A stretch of 64,000 nt of DNA from Streptomyces collinus (GCF_031348265.1 NZ_CP133771.1:6820001-6884000), one strand, 5' to 3'. Positions 8,089 through 17,216 are shown, numbered from the stretch's first letter. Numbers and translations are program-made. The notes: generated from the letters alone by a model not told the origin.

Positions 8089-9528
8089 CTAGCCCCGTGA
8101 CAAGGTGCCGCGCACCTGCGCCGCCGCCTTGCGGGCCGCCACCAGGACCGGGTCCCAGACCGGGGAGAAGGGCGGGGCGTAGCCGAGGTCCAGGGTCGTC
8201 ATCTGTTCTGCCGTCATGCCCGCGGTGAGGGCGACCGCCGCGATGTCGACCCGCTTGCCCGCGCCCTCCCGGCCGACGATCTGGACGCCGAGCAGGCGGC
8301 CCGTGCGGTGCTCGGCGAGCATCTTGACCGTCATGGGGGAGGCGTTCGGGTAGTAGCCGGCGCGGCTGGTCGACTCGATGGTGACCGACTCGAAGCGCAG
8401 GCCCACCCGGTGGGCGTCCTTCTCGCGCAGGCCCGTGCGGGCGATCTCCAGGTCGCAGACCTTGCTGACCGCCGTGCCGACCACGCCCGGGAAGGTGGCG
8501 TAGCCGCCGCCGATGTTGGTGCCGATGACCTGGCCGTGCTTGTTGGCGTGGGTGCCCAGCGGGATGTGCCGGTCCTGGCCGGAGACCAGGTCGAGGACCT
8601 CGACGCAGTCCCCTCCCGCCCAGATGTTCTCGTGGCCGCGCACCCGCATCGAGCGGTCCGTGAGGAGACCGCCGTGCGGGCCCAGGGGAAGCCCGGCGGC
8701 CTTCGCCAGGGCCGTCTCGGGGCGGACGCCGATGCCGAGCACGACGACGTCCGCCGGGAACTCGCGGTCCTGGGTCACCACCCCGCGCACCCGGCTTCCC
8801 CCAAGCTCTCGGCTCCGCTCGAGCAGGGAGGTGCCCCCATCACCGGTGAGGATCTTCGTGACCTCGGCGTCGTTCACCATCGTGATGCCCAGGCCCTCCA
8901 TAGCCTCGTGCACCAGGCAGCCCATGTCGGGGTCGAGGGTCGACATGGGTTCGCTGCCGCGGTTGACGACGGTCACGTCGTAGCCGCGGTTGATGAGGGC
9001 CTCGGCCATCTCCACACCGATGTAACCGGCCCCGACGACCACCGCGCGGCGGCCCCGCGTGCCCTCCAGCGTGTCGAGGAGCGCCTGGCCGTCGTCCAGC
9101 GTCTGCACGCCATGCACCCCGGCCGCGTCCGCCCCGGGCATGTCGGGCCGGATCGGCCGCGCACCGGTCGCGATCACGAGCTTGTCGTACGACGTCCAGG
9201 ACTCCTCGCCGGTGTCGACGTCACGGGCGCGTACCCGCTGCCCGTCGAGGTCCAGTTCCGTCACTTCGGTGCGCAGCCGCAGGTCGATGTCCCGGGCGCG
9301 GTGTTCCTCGGGGGTGCGGGCGATGAGCCGGTCCCGGTCGGTGACGTCGCCGCCGACCCAGTAGGGGATGCCGCATGCCGAGTACGACGTGAAGTGGCCC
9401 CGTTCGAACGCCACGATCTCCAGCTCGTCGGGGCCCTTCAGACGGCGGGCCTGCGACGCCGCGGACATCCCCGCGGCGTCGCCGCCGATCACGACCAGTC
9501 GCTCCCTGCGCGTACGGCTCATGTTCAT
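8089..9528 (-). CDS. CoA-disulfide reductase-like FAD/NAD(P) oxidoreductase
   Basis: A 479-residue flavoprotein of the class III pyridine nucleotide-disulfide oxidoreductases. It has an N-terminal FAD-binding GGDAAGMSAA, the single-cysteine active site SYSACGIPYWVGG with Cys52, an NAD(P)-binding VVVGAGYIGVEMAEAL, and a C-terminal dimerisation domain (LDLGYAPPFSPVWDP). This architecture occurs in CoA-disulfide reductases and NADH oxidases; the true substrate (CoA disulfide, mycothiol-like disulfide or oxygen) cannot be told from sequence. Residues ~232-246 (TSLLERSRELGGSR) are encoded by a short dispersed repeat inserted in frame (see 8795-8839). An alternative start two codons in, ATG-AGC, is possible. 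Confidence 0.87.
   Translation of the reverse strand: MNMSRTRRERLVVIGGDAAGMSAASQARRLKGPDELEIVAFERGHFTSYSACGIPYWVGGDVTDRDRLIARTPEEHRARDIDLRLRTEVTELDLDGQRVRARDVDTGEESWTSYDKLVIATGARPIRPDMPGADAAGVHGVQTLDDGQALLDTLEGTRGRRAVVVGAGYIGVEMAEALINRGYDVTVVNRGSEPMSTLDPDMGCLVHEAMEGLGITMVNDAEVTKILTGDGGTSLLERSRELGGSRVRGVVTQDREFPADVVVLGIGVRPETALAKAAGLPLGPHGGLLTDRSMRVRGHENIWAGGDCVEVLDLVSGQDRHIPLGTHANKHGQVIGTNIGGGYATFPGVVGTAVSKVCDLEIARTGLREKDAHRVGLRFESVTIESTSRAGYYPNASPMTVKMLAEHRTGRLLGVQIVGREGAGKRVDIAAVALTAGMTAEQMTTLDLGYAPPFSPVWDPVLVAARKAAAQVRGTLSRG
8795..8839. repeat. Short Streptomyces-type dispersed repeat within a coding sequence
   Basis: The segment contains the characteristic CCCCCAAGCTCTCGG ... CGCTCGAGCAGG ... 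CCCCC pattern that I recall as a frequent short palindromic element in Streptomyces intergenic DNA. Imperfect self-complementarity is visible (GCTC/GAGC in the centre, CCCCC/GGGGG-type ends). Here it lies inside the flavoenzyme gene without breaking the frame and adds about 15 residues (TSLLERSRELGGSR region). No second copy was seen in this window. Confidence 0.6.
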
Positions 9529-9598
9529 GCGAACACGCTACGGGAGCAGGGCATTTCAGTCCTGCCCGCCTCAGTCGTGCCCGCCTCGGTCCTGCGCC

Positions 9599-10591
9599 TC
9601 AGGCCTGCTCGTCCGGGGTCCGGGGCCGCGTGGCCTCCGGCGCCGGACGGGCCGTCGGCAGCGGGCCCAGGGCGGTCGTCGCGGGCGCGGGTGCCGGACG
9701 CCGCAGCAGGCGGGGGCGAACGACCCTCACCCAGAGCAGGACGATCAGCGCGGCCACCGCGGCGAACGGCAGCACGGCGCCGAAGGCCACCGCGAGCCAG
9801 CGCAGCATCGTGACGAACGCGTTCCAGCCGCCCGCGAGCGCGTCGACGAACCCGGGGTCGTCGTCCTTGGCCTCCTTCTTCACCGGGGTCTCCGACAGCG
9901 ACAGGGTGATGGTGGCCAGGCTGGTGCGGTCCTTCAGGGACTCCTGCCGGGCGAGCAGCGCCTCCAGGTCGGCCTGGCGGGTGCTCAGCTCGCCCTCCAG
10001 GGTCACGACGTCGCTCAGCTTGCCGGCCCGGTCCATCAGCTCGCGGATCCGGGCCACGCTGGCACGCTGCGACGTGATGCGGCTCTTCACGTCCACGACC
10101 TGGTCGGTGACGTCCTCGGCCTTCGCGCTGCGGTCGAGGAGCTTGCCGGTGCCCTCCAGTTCGGCGAGGACCTCGTCGTACTTCTCGACGGGCACCCGCA
10201 GCACCACCCGGGTGCGCTCACGGCCCTCGGCGTCCCGGGTGGTGGTCTCGTTGCCGACGTAGCCGCCCGCGTTCTCGGTGCCGGTGCGGGCCTGCTCCAG
10301 GGCCTTGGGGACGTCCTTGACCTGCACGGTCAGCGAGGCCGTACGGATGATGTGGCTCGCGGTGACCTTCGGCGGCGCCGTGGCCCTGGCGCCGCTCCCG
10401 GCACCCCCGGGGGCGGCCTCCGCCGAGCCGGCCTTGTCGTCCGCCCGGGACGCGGCGGCCCCGCGGTCGGCGGCGGAACCGCTGCCGCCGCTGTCGTCCC
10501 CGCCGCCGCACCCGGTGAGCGCGAGGCCGGCGGCCAGCAGGAGGGCCACCGGGGCCGGGGCGAGGCGTCGTACGGATCGTCGTGTGCGCAT
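9599..10591 (-). CDS. DUF4349-domain lipoprotein
   Basis: A 330-residue predicted cell-surface lipoprotein. It begins with Arg-rich residues and a signal peptide ending in the lipobox LALTGC (Cys28), followed by a Gly/Ser/Asp linker. The DUF4349 region spans about residues 75-265: paired beta elements (RTASLTVQVKDV, RVVLRVPVEKYDEVL) followed by a long coiled coil (ITSQRASVARIRELMDRAGK ... LEGELSTRQADLEALLARQE). A C-terminal membrane helix (~255-290) precedes a Pro-rich cytosolic tail, so the protein may be anchored at both ends. ATG at 10591 has GGGGGA upstream. It is divergent from hemG across ~160 bp. Function unknown. Confidence 0.85.
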   Translation of the reverse strand: MRTRRSVRRLAPAPVALLLAAGLALTGCGGGDDSGGSGSAADRGAAASRADDKAGSAEAAPGGAGSGARATAPPKVTASHIIRTASLTVQVKDVPKALEQARTGTENAGGYVGNETTTRDAEGRERTRVVLRVPVEKYDEVLAELEGTGKLLDRSAKAEDVTDQVVDVKSRITSQRASVARIRELMDRAGKLSDVVTLEGELSTRQADLEALLARQESLKDRTSLATITLSLSETPVKKEAKDDDPGFVDALAGGWNAFVTMLRWLAVAFGAVLPFAAVAALIVLLWVRVVRPRLLRRPAPAPATTALGPLPTARPAPEATRPRTPDEQA

Positions 10592-10749
10592 GCGGGCATC
10601 CCCCGAGGGTCGATTCTGCTGACGCTTCTTCGACGCCCGGACGGGGCCGGACGTTTGGCCCGGGACGGTTCCGATGCGGTCACGGTCGGGACTCGTGAAG
10701 GACACCGGGGCGCGGCGGCGCCGTCGGTGGGGTCTGAGAGGCTGGGGCC

Positions 10750-12195
10750 ATGCGCGAAGTTCAAGGGCAGGTCGTCGTCATCGGGGCGGGCATCGCGGGA
10801 CTGGCCGCCGCACACCGGCTGCTGGAGCGCGGGGCGCGGGTGACCGTGCTGGAGGCGTCCGGCCGGGTCGGCGGCAAGCTGCTGCCCGGCGAGGTCGCGG
10901 GTGCCCGCGTCGACCTCGGCGCCGAGTCGATGCTGGCCCGCCGCCCCGAGGCGGTGGCGCTCGCCCGCGATGTGGGCCTCGCCGACCGCCTCCAGCCCCC
11001 GGCCACGGCGACCGCCTCGCTCTGGACCCGTGGCGCCCTGCGCCCCTTCCCCAAGGGGCATGTGATGGGCGTGCCCGGCACCGCGTCCGCCCTGGCCGGC
11101 GTGGTCTCCGAGGAGGGCCTCGCCCGCATCGAGCGGGACGCCGAGCTGCCCCGCACCGAGGTCGGCGACGACGTGGCGGTGGGGGAGTACGTGGCGGAGC
11201 GCCTCGGCCGCGAGGTCGTCGACCGCCTGCTGGAGCCCATGCTGGGCGGGGTGTACGCGGGCGACGCGTACCGCATCTCCATGCGCTCGGCCGTCCCGCA
11301 GCTCTTCCAGGTCGCCCGGACCCACGCCTCCCTGACGGAAGGGGTCCGCGAGCTCCAGGCCAAGGCGGCCGCCGCGCAGCAGACCGGCCCGGTGTTCATG
11401 GGCATCCGGGGCGGCATCGGCACCCTGCCGCTCGCCGTGGCCGACTCGGTCCGGGCGCGCGGGGGCGAGATCCTGACCCGGACGCCGGTGACGGAGCTGC
11501 GCCGCACCCCCGAGGGCGGCTGGCAGATCCGCTCCGGGGAGCGGGAGTGGCTCGCGGACGCCGTGGTCCTCGCCGCCCCGGCCCCCGCCGCCGCCCGGCT
11601 GCTGCGCGCCGAGAACCCGGCGGCCGCCGCCGAGCTCGACGGCGTCGAGTACGCCTCCATGGCTCTGATCACCCTCGCCTACCGCCGCTCCGGGACGGCC
11701 CTGCCCGACGGCAGCGGCTTCCTGGTGCCGCCGGTCGACGGGCGCACCACCAAGGCGTCGACCTTCGCCTCGCAGAAATGGGGCTGGATCGCCGACGAGA
11801 ACCCGGACCTCGTCGTCCTGCGCACCTCCGTCGGACGGTACGGCGAGACGGAGATCCTCCAGCGCGACGACACCGGCCTGGTCGAGGTCTCCCGGCAGGA
11901 CCTGAAGGCGGCGACCGGCCTCGACGCCACACCCGTCGCGACCCGCGTCACCCGCTGGGACGACGGCCTGCCCCAGTACCCCGTCGGCCACCACGCGCGC
12001 GTGGCCCGCATCCGCGAACACGTCGCCCGCCTCCCCGGCCTCGCCGTCTGCGGTGCCGCGTACGACGGCGTCGGCATCCCCGCCTGCATCGCGAGCGCGT
12101 ACGCGGCCGTGGACCAGATCCGGGGCGACCTGCGCGGTGTGCAGGAGCTCACCGCCCACCCGGTGCAGAGTCTGCACGGCGGAGCAGGAGAATAA
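10750..12195 (+). CDS. hemG: Protoporphyrinogen/coproporphyrinogen III oxidase
   Basis: A 481-residue FAD enzyme that oxidises coproporphyrinogen III (or protoporphyrinogen IX) to the porphyrin. The N-terminal dinucleotide fold VVVIGAGIAGLAAAHRLLERG and the VLEASGRVGGKL motif are intact, and the C-terminal flavin-binding segment (LAVCGAAYDGVGIPACIASAYAAV) is typical of HemY/CgoX. In actinobacteria this family acts in the coproporphyrin-dependent pathway with HemQ, whose gene follows after only 4 bp, so the two form an operon. The ATG at 10750 has GAGAGG upstream. The symbol hemG follows common Streptomyces annotation; hemY or cgoX would be equally defensible. Confidence 0.94.
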   Translation: MREVQGQVVVIGAGIAGLAAAHRLLERGARVTVLEASGRVGGKLLPGEVAGARVDLGAESMLARRPEAVALARDVGLADRLQPPATATASLWTRGALRPFPKGHVMGVPGTASALAGVVSEEGLARIERDAELPRTEVGDDVAVGEYVAERLGREVVDRLLEPMLGGVYAGDAYRISMRSAVPQLFQVARTHASLTEGVRELQAKAAAAQQTGPVFMGIRGGIGTLPLAVADSVRARGGEILTRTPVTELRRTPEGGWQIRSGEREWLADAVVLAAPAPAAARLLRAENPAAAAELDGVEYASMALITLAYRRSGTALPDGSGFLVPPVDGRTTKASTFASQKWGWIADENPDLVVLRTSVGRYGETEILQRDDTGLVEVSRQDLKAATGLDATPVATRVTRWDDGLPQYPVGHHARVARIREHVARLPGLAVCGAAYDGVGIPACIASAYAAVDQIRGDLRGVQELTAHPVQSLHGGAGE

Positions 12196-12199
12196 GGCC

Positions 12200-12931
12200 A
12201 TGAGCAACGACGCCCCTACCCCCGAGTCCGGCAGGATCCCGAACAAGGGCAAGCTGGCCAAGGACCTCAACGAGGTCATCCGCTACACGCTCTGGTCCGT
12301 CTTCAAGCTGAAGGACGTCCTCCCCGAGGACCGCGCCGGGTACGCCGGCGAGGTCCAGGAGCTGTTCGACCAGCTCGCCGCCAAGGACGTGACGATCCGC
12401 GGCACGTACGACGTCTCGGGCCTGCGCGCCGACGCCGACCTCATGATCTGGTGGCACGCGGAGACCAGCGACGCGCTGCAGGAGGCGTACAACCTCTTCC
12501 GCCGGACGAAGCTGGGCCGCGCCCTGGAGCCGGTCTGGTCGAACATGGCGCTGCACCGCCCCGCCGAGTTCAACCGCGCGCACATCCCGGCGTTCCTCGC
12601 CGACGAGACGCCCCGCGACTACGTGAGCGTCTACCCCTTCGTGCGCTCCTACGACTGGTACCTGCTGCCCGACGAGGACCGCCGCCGCATGCTCGCCGAC
12701 CACGGCAAGATGGCCCGCGGCTACCCGGACGTGCGCGCCAACACCGTCGCCTCGTTCTCCCTCGGCGACTACGAGTGGATCCTCGCCTTCGAGGCCGACG
12801 AGCTGTACCGCATCGTCGACCTCATGCGTCACCTGCGCGCCTCGGAGGCCCGTATGCACGTCCGCGAGGAGGTGCCGTTCTACACGGGCCGCCGCAAGGA
12901 CATCGCCGAGCTGGTCGCCGGTCTGGCCTGA
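12200..12931 (+). CDS. hemQ: Coproheme decarboxylase HemQ (ChdC)
   Basis: A 243-residue protein of the chlorite-dismutase-like superfamily. It oxidatively decarboxylates two propionates of coproheme to make haem b, the last step of the coproporphyrin-dependent pathway. The catalytic tyrosine is expected at Tyr145 in SVYPFVRSYDWY, and the proximal haem ligand at His168 in LADHGKMARGYP. A GGAG at 12187-12190 lies within the end of hemG, and the start ATG at 12200 is 4 bp past the hemG stop, pointing to translational coupling. Its stop codon directly abuts the stop of the convergent hydrolase gene (12931/12932). Ferrochelatase (hemH) is not in the window. Confidence 0.95.
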   Translation: MSNDAPTPESGRIPNKGKLAKDLNEVIRYTLWSVFKLKDVLPEDRAGYAGEVQELFDQLAAKDVTIRGTYDVSGLRADADLMIWWHAETSDALQEAYNLFRRTKLGRALEPVWSNMALHRPAEFNRAHIPAFLADETPRDYVSVYPFVRSYDWYLLPDEDRRRMLADHGKMARGYPDVRANTVASFSLGDYEWILAFEADELYRIVDLMRHLRASEARMHVREEVPFYTGRRKDIAELVAGLA

Positions 12932-14536
12932 TCAGCGGATGCGTTCGACGGCCCCGGCCCGGTCCGGGGCCGTCGGCTTCGGCTCGGCGTGCGGGGCGCA
13001 CTGCGCGCGTCGTCCCGGCAGCCGCCCCTGGAGCAGATACGCCTCCACGTGGCCGTTGACGCAGGCGTTCGGGCCGCCCGCCAGCCCGTGGGCGCCGGCG
13101 TCCCGCTCCGTCACCAGCACCGATCCGGCGAGGCGGTCGCGCAGTTCCAGGGCGCCGTCGTACGGCGTGGCGGCGTCCCGCTCGGCGGCCAGGATCAGCG
13201 TCGGCGGCAGCTCGCCCGGCCCGGTGCCGACGTCGAGCGGCCGCTGCCGGGGTGCCCTCCAGTAGGCGCACGGCAGGTTCGTCCACACGTTGTCCCAGGT
13301 CTCGAAGGGCGCCCGCCGCGCGAGCCGGGTGTTGTCCCGGTCCCATACCCGCCAGTCCGTCGGCCAGGGAGCGTCGTTGCACTCGACGGCCAGGTAGACC
13401 GCGCGTGAGTTCTCCGCCTCGGCCGCCGCCTCCGGGTACTGCTCCGCCTGTTCGACCAGCGGCCGGGAATCGCCCTTGAGGTACGCCGACAGCGCGTGCG
13501 CGCGGTGCGGCCACAGGTCGTCGTAGTACCCGGCCTGCAGGAACGCCCCCTGCAACTGCCCCGGTCCGACCTTCCCGCCCGCCGGCTCGGCGGCCAGCCT
13601 CGCGCTCGCCCGCTCGTAGCTGCGCAGCACCTCCCGCGCGGTCCTGCCCAGCCCGTAGACGTCGTCGTGCCGGGCGATCCACGCCCGGAAGTCCGCCCAG
13701 CGGCGCTCGAACGCCGCCGACCGGGCGAGGTTGTTGCGGTACCAGATCCGCTCGGGGCCTGGGTGGACCACCGAGTCGAACACCATCCGCCGTACGTGCG
13801 CGGGGAACAGCGTCGCGTACAGGGCGCCGAAGTAGGTGCCGTACGACGAGCCCATGAAGGTCAGCCGCTCCTCGCCGAGCGCGGCGCGCAGCACGTCGAG
13901 GTCACGGGCGTTGTTCAGCGAGTGGTAGTGCCGCAGCGCGTCGCCGGTCCGCTCGGCGCAGCCGCGCGCGTACGCCCGCGCCTGCGCGATGCGTTGCCGC
14001 TTGTACGACTCCGAGGGGCGGGACGGCGCCTGTGCGGGCCCGTCGAAGAACTGCTCCGGGTCCTTGCACGACAGCGGCGCCGAACGGCCCACCCCGCGCG
14101 GGGCGTAGCCGACGAGGTCATAGGCGGCCGCGATCCGCTTCCACTCGGGGAGCAGGCCGATGAGCGGGAAGTACAGGCCGGTGGCGCCGGGACCGCCCGG
14201 GTTGTGGACGAGGGCGCCCTGCCGGGGGACCTTGCGCTTGCTGTTGTAGGGGTCCTTCTGCGTGGCCCGGGCCCTGCTGACGGACAGTTCGATCTGCCGG
14301 CCGTCGGGGCGGGCGTAGTCCAGCGGGACGCGCACCGTGGCGCACCGCATGCTGCCCGGCAGGTCCTGCGCGTCGGGGCACGGGCCGAAGGCGACACCGG
14401 CCGCCTTCGCGCGCGCGGCGGCCACGGCGGTGCCGCGTCGCTCGGCCGCCCCCGTGCGGTCCTCGGTGTCCGGGGCCGCGGTGAGGGTGCTCAGCAGCAA
14501 GGACCCGGCGGCCGAGTAGAGGAGGGCGGCTCTCAT
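12932..14536 (-). CDS. Secreted alpha/beta hydrolase, tripeptidyl-aminopeptidase-like
   Basis: A 534-residue predicted exported hydrolase. The short N-terminal segment (MRAALLYSAAGSLLLSTLTAA) looks like a Sec signal peptide. The catalytic domain shows HNPGGPGATG as oxyanion region, GSSYGTYFG with nucleophile Ser231, and a C-terminal TAP-like region with PTLILAAERDAATPYDGA (acid) and DAGAHGL (His). This arrangement matches the Streptomyces SlpD/SlpE and tripeptidyl aminopeptidase group, which cleave short N-terminal peptides outside the cell. Several Cys residues could form disulfides. ATG at 14536 has AAGGGA upstream. It is convergent with hemQ with no spacer; no shared terminator is visible. 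Confidence 0.85.
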   Translation of the reverse strand: MRAALLYSAAGSLLLSTLTAAPDTEDRTGAAERRGTAVAAARAKAAGVAFGPCPDAQDLPGSMRCATVRVPLDYARPDGRQIELSVSRARATQKDPYNSKRKVPRQGALVHNPGGPGATGLYFPLIGLLPEWKRIAAAYDLVGYAPRGVGRSAPLSCKDPEQFFDGPAQAPSRPSESYKRQRIAQARAYARGCAERTGDALRHYHSLNNARDLDVLRAALGEERLTFMGSSYGTYFGALYATLFPAHVRRMVFDSVVHPGPERIWYRNNLARSAAFERRWADFRAWIARHDDVYGLGRTAREVLRSYERASARLAAEPAGGKVGPGQLQGAFLQAGYYDDLWPHRAHALSAYLKGDSRPLVEQAEQYPEAAAEAENSRAVYLAVECNDAPWPTDWRVWDRDNTRLARRAPFETWDNVWTNLPCAYWRAPRQRPLDVGTGPGELPPTLILAAERDAATPYDGALELRDRLAGSVLVTERDAGAHGLAGGPNACVNGHVEAYLLQGRLPGRRAQCAPHAEPKPTAPDRAGAVERIR

Positions 14537-14650
14537 CGCGTATCCCTTCGGTGCACGGTGGTGACGAAAGGGATGTTTCGTTCGGCGCAGGGGGAAGGCA
14601 AGCACCGTCGGCCGGTGTCGGGCCCGATACCCCGGTGCGCCCCCGGTCCG

Positions 14651-15421
14651 TCAGTCGTGCGGCTCGCGGTGCGCGAACGCGGCCCGCAGGTCCGGTTCGC
14701 CGATCGCGCCGACGCCCCGCACCGCCACCGAGGTGAGGTACGTGCGGTCGTCGGCGGCGCCGTCAGCGCTCCGGGTCAGCCCGCCGAGCAGCCGCTGTCC
14801 GGCCGGGGAGGCCCAGCGCGAGTAGGGGTGGATCTCGACCCGCGCGACGGCCAGGCAGCTCAGGGTCAGGGCCAGGGGCAGCGCGAACCACAGGGCGACC
14901 AGGTGCCGCGGCATGTCCGGCGGAGCGGGTGTCAGCAACGCGGCCACACCCAGCCCGAGGACGGCGACGGCCGCGACCCGCACCTGCCGTACGGCCGCCG
15001 TGACCGTCGTACGGGCGCTGTCCGGGACCGCGAGCCCCGCGCGCACCAGCCCCTCGGCGATCCCGCGCACGGCCTCCGCCGTCGCGGCCGTGGCCCGCAC
15101 CGGCGCGATACGGGACTGCCCTTCGGGGCCGATGGCGCCTATCACCGACCGCTCCATCTCGTCCCGCCCGCGCGGGTCGACGACCGTCGCCCAGCCGGTG
15201 TGGGCCAGCAGCAGACGGCGCTGGCGCGCCATGGCGACCAGGGTCACGTCGGCGACCCGCCGGGGGCCGCCGGAGAGGAACGCCGCCTCGTACAGCGTGA
15301 GTTCACGACCGCGGCCGCTGTCCGCGGACACGGCCGCGGCCCGAACGGCGGCCAGACACAGGCGCGTACACGCGGTGCCGGCCACGGCCCAGGCCGCCAG
15401 CAGGAAAAGAACCCAGAGCAT
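14651..15421 (-). CDS. TIGR04222-type membrane protein
   Basis: A 256-residue protein with an N-terminal membrane helix (MLWVLFLLAAWAVAGTACTR) and two more hydrophobic helices near residues 145-195 that bracket a short loop. The intervening region (LTLYEAAFLSGGPRRVADVT, then LLAHTGWATVVDP) is the pattern I associate with the TIGR04222 family. Many family members end in a Gly/Cys-rich tail; this one ends in an ordinary AFAHREPHD. No ribosome binding site precedes the ATG at 15421, so the mRNA may be leaderless, or a start further upstream may be used. In other streptomycetes, as I recall, this family lies next to DUF692 genes; here the DUF692 gene is about 5 kb away. Confidence 0.65.
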   Translation of the reverse strand: MLWVLFLLAAWAVAGTACTRLCLAAVRAAAVSADSGRGRELTLYEAAFLSGGPRRVADVTLVAMARQRRLLLAHTGWATVVDPRGRDEMERSVIGAIGPEGQSRIAPVRATAATAEAVRGIAEGLVRAGLAVPDSARTTVTAAVRQVRVAAVAVLGLGVAALLTPAPPDMPRHLVALWFALPLALTLSCLAVARVEIHPYSRWASPAGQRLLGGLTRSADGAADDRTYLTSVAVRGVGAIGEPDLRAAFAHREPHD

Positions 15422-15423
15422 AT

Positions 15424-15499
15424 GTTGTTTGTATGTGACACCGTCCCGAAAACACCATGCCTCGTTCACAATCCGGACGGAGTGTTGTCGGTATGTGAC
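15424..15499 (-). promoter_or_regulatory. Pair of 16-bp direct repeats upstream of the TIGR04222-type gene
   Basis: On the minus strand the motif GTCACATAC-NN-ACAAC occurs at 15424-15439 (NN = AA) and again at 15484-15499 (NN = CG), exactly 60 bp apart. The first copy abuts the ATG. The flanks are unrelated, so this is not a simple duplication. Spacing of nearly six helical turns suggests binding sites for one regulator on the same DNA face. The regulator is unknown. Confidence 0.5.
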
Positions 15500-15712
15500 G
15501 TTCCGTTTCTCTTCGGTGGCGTTCCGTAGGCGGGCGGCGGGCACTGTGGATCGGGGGCGGGCACCGTGAGCCGGGCGACTAGCCCAGCCGGGTCCTCTGG
15601 GCCGTCCGGACGTCGTCGCGGCGGTGTGCCCCGTGGCCGCCGCCCGTCCGATGGGCCATGTTGCTGACCGTCGAGCCGATCGGGCTCCGGACGGACGCGA
15701 GGAGGCCCCGCG

Positions 15713-17179
15713 GTGGGTGAGCTGTACATCGACGGCGCATGGACACAGGCGGCGGCCGGCGGGCGCCGGGACGTGATCAACCCCTATGACGCCTCGGTCG
15801 TCACCACCGTCGACGAAGCCGACGCCACCGACGTCGACCGCGCCGTGCGCGCCGCCCGGCGCGCCTTCGCCGGGGAGGACTGGGCGAACGCCCCCTCCCG
15901 CCGCCGCGCCGACCTGCTGATGCGCGTCCACGACCTGCTGCTGCGCGACCGCGAGGACATCGCGCGCACCGAGACGCTCGACACCGGCAAGACACTCACC
16001 GAGGCCCGGATCGACGTGGAGGACGTGGCGAACGCCTTCCGCTACTTCGCCGAACTCGCGGGCAAGGACGGGGGCCGGGTCGTCGACGTCGGCCCGGACG
16101 TCCTCAGCCGCGTCGTCTACCAGCCCGTCGGCGTGTGCGCGCTCATCGCCCCCTGGAACTACCCGCTGCTGCAGGCCTCCTGGAAGGTCGCGCCCGCGCT
16201 CGCCGCCGGCAACACCTTCGTCCTCAAGCCCAGCGAGACGACCCCGCTCACCACCATCGCCATGATCCGGCTCATCGAGGAGGCCGGCGCCCCGCCCGGC
16301 GTCGCCAACCTCGTGCTCGGCTCCGGGGCGACCGTCGGCGCGGCCCTGACCGGCCACCCCGACGTCGACCTGGTCTCCTTCACCGGCGGCCTGAACACCG
16401 GCCGGGCCATCATGGCCGCCGCCGCCGAGGGACCGCGGAACATCGCCCTGGAACTGGGCGGCAAGAACCCCAACATCGTCTTCGCCGACGCCGACTTCGA
16501 GGCCGCCGTCGACTACGCCCTCGACGCCGCCTTCCTGCACTCCGGGCAGGTCTGCTCGGCCGGTTCACGCCTGCTCGTCGAGGACTCCCTGCACGACCGG
16601 TTCGTCGAGGCCTACGCCGGGCGCGCCCGGGCGATCCGGCTCGGCAACGGCCTGGAGGAGGGCACCGAGAGCGGCCCGCTCAGCTCCGCCGAGCACCGCG
16701 AGAAAGTCGAGGGCTACATCGCCGTCGCCAAGGAGGAGGGCGCCCGGCTCGTCACCGGCGGTACCCGCCCCGACGACCCGGCCCTCGCCGACGGCTTCTT
16801 CCTGCTGCCGACGATCTTCGCCGACTGCGACCGGTCCATGCGCATCGTCCAGGAGGAGGTCTTCGGCCCGGTCGTCACCGTCGAGCGCTTCCGCACCGAG
16901 GACGAGGCGGTGGAACTGGCCAACGACACCCGCTACGGCCTCGCCGGCGGCGTATGGACCTCGGATGCGAGCCGCGCCCAGCGCGTCGCCCAGCGGCTGC
17001 GGCACGGCACCGTGTGGATCAACGACTTCCACCCCTACGTGCCGCAAGCCGAGTGGGGCGGCTTCGGCCGCTCCGGCGTCGGACGCGAACTCGGCCCGAC
17101 GGGGCTGCGCGAGTACCAGGAGGCCAAGCACATCTACCAGAACCTCGCCCCCGCCCCCTCCGGCTGGTTCAAGGGCTGA
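15713..17179 (+). CDS. betB: Betaine-aldehyde dehydrogenase-like NAD(P)+ aldehyde dehydrogenase
   Basis: A 488-residue aldehyde dehydrogenase of the BetB/aminoaldehyde group, oxidising an aldehyde to the acid in the cytoplasm. Visible motifs are the PWNYPLLQASWKVAPAL cofactor loop, SFTGGLNTGRAIM, the general base region LELGGKNPNIV, and the nucleophile in SGQVCSAGSRLLVE. GTG at 15713 is preceded by GGAGG at 15701-15705. It is the first gene of a three-gene operon with a GMC oxidoreductase and an APC permease. That context fits uptake of an amino alcohol such as choline, its oxidation to an aldehyde, then to the acid. The exact substrate is inferred, so the symbol is tentative. Confidence 0.87.
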   Translation: MGELYIDGAWTQAAAGGRRDVINPYDASVVTTVDEADATDVDRAVRAARRAFAGEDWANAPSRRRADLLMRVHDLLLRDREDIARTETLDTGKTLTEARIDVEDVANAFRYFAELAGKDGGRVVDVGPDVLSRVVYQPVGVCALIAPWNYPLLQASWKVAPALAAGNTFVLKPSETTPLTTIAMIRLIEEAGAPPGVANLVLGSGATVGAALTGHPDVDLVSFTGGLNTGRAIMAAAAEGPRNIALELGGKNPNIVFADADFEAAVDYALDAAFLHSGQVCSAGSRLLVEDSLHDRFVEAYAGRARAIRLGNGLEEGTESGPLSSAEHREKVEGYIAVAKEEGARLVTGGTRPDDPALADGFFLLPTIFADCDRSMRIVQEEVFGPVVTVERFRTEDEAVELANDTRYGLAGGVWTSDASRAQRVAQRLRHGTVWINDFHPYVPQAEWGGFGRSGVGRELGPTGLREYQEAKHIYQNLAPAPSGWFKG

Positions 17180-17216
17180 CCCGCACGCCACACCGCACCA
17201 CCACGAAAGGCACGGC

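Noticed and set aside
15424..15499. Possible CRISPR-like or transposon end repeats
   Set aside because: Only two copies, no spacer array, no flanking target duplication and no cas or transposase gene.
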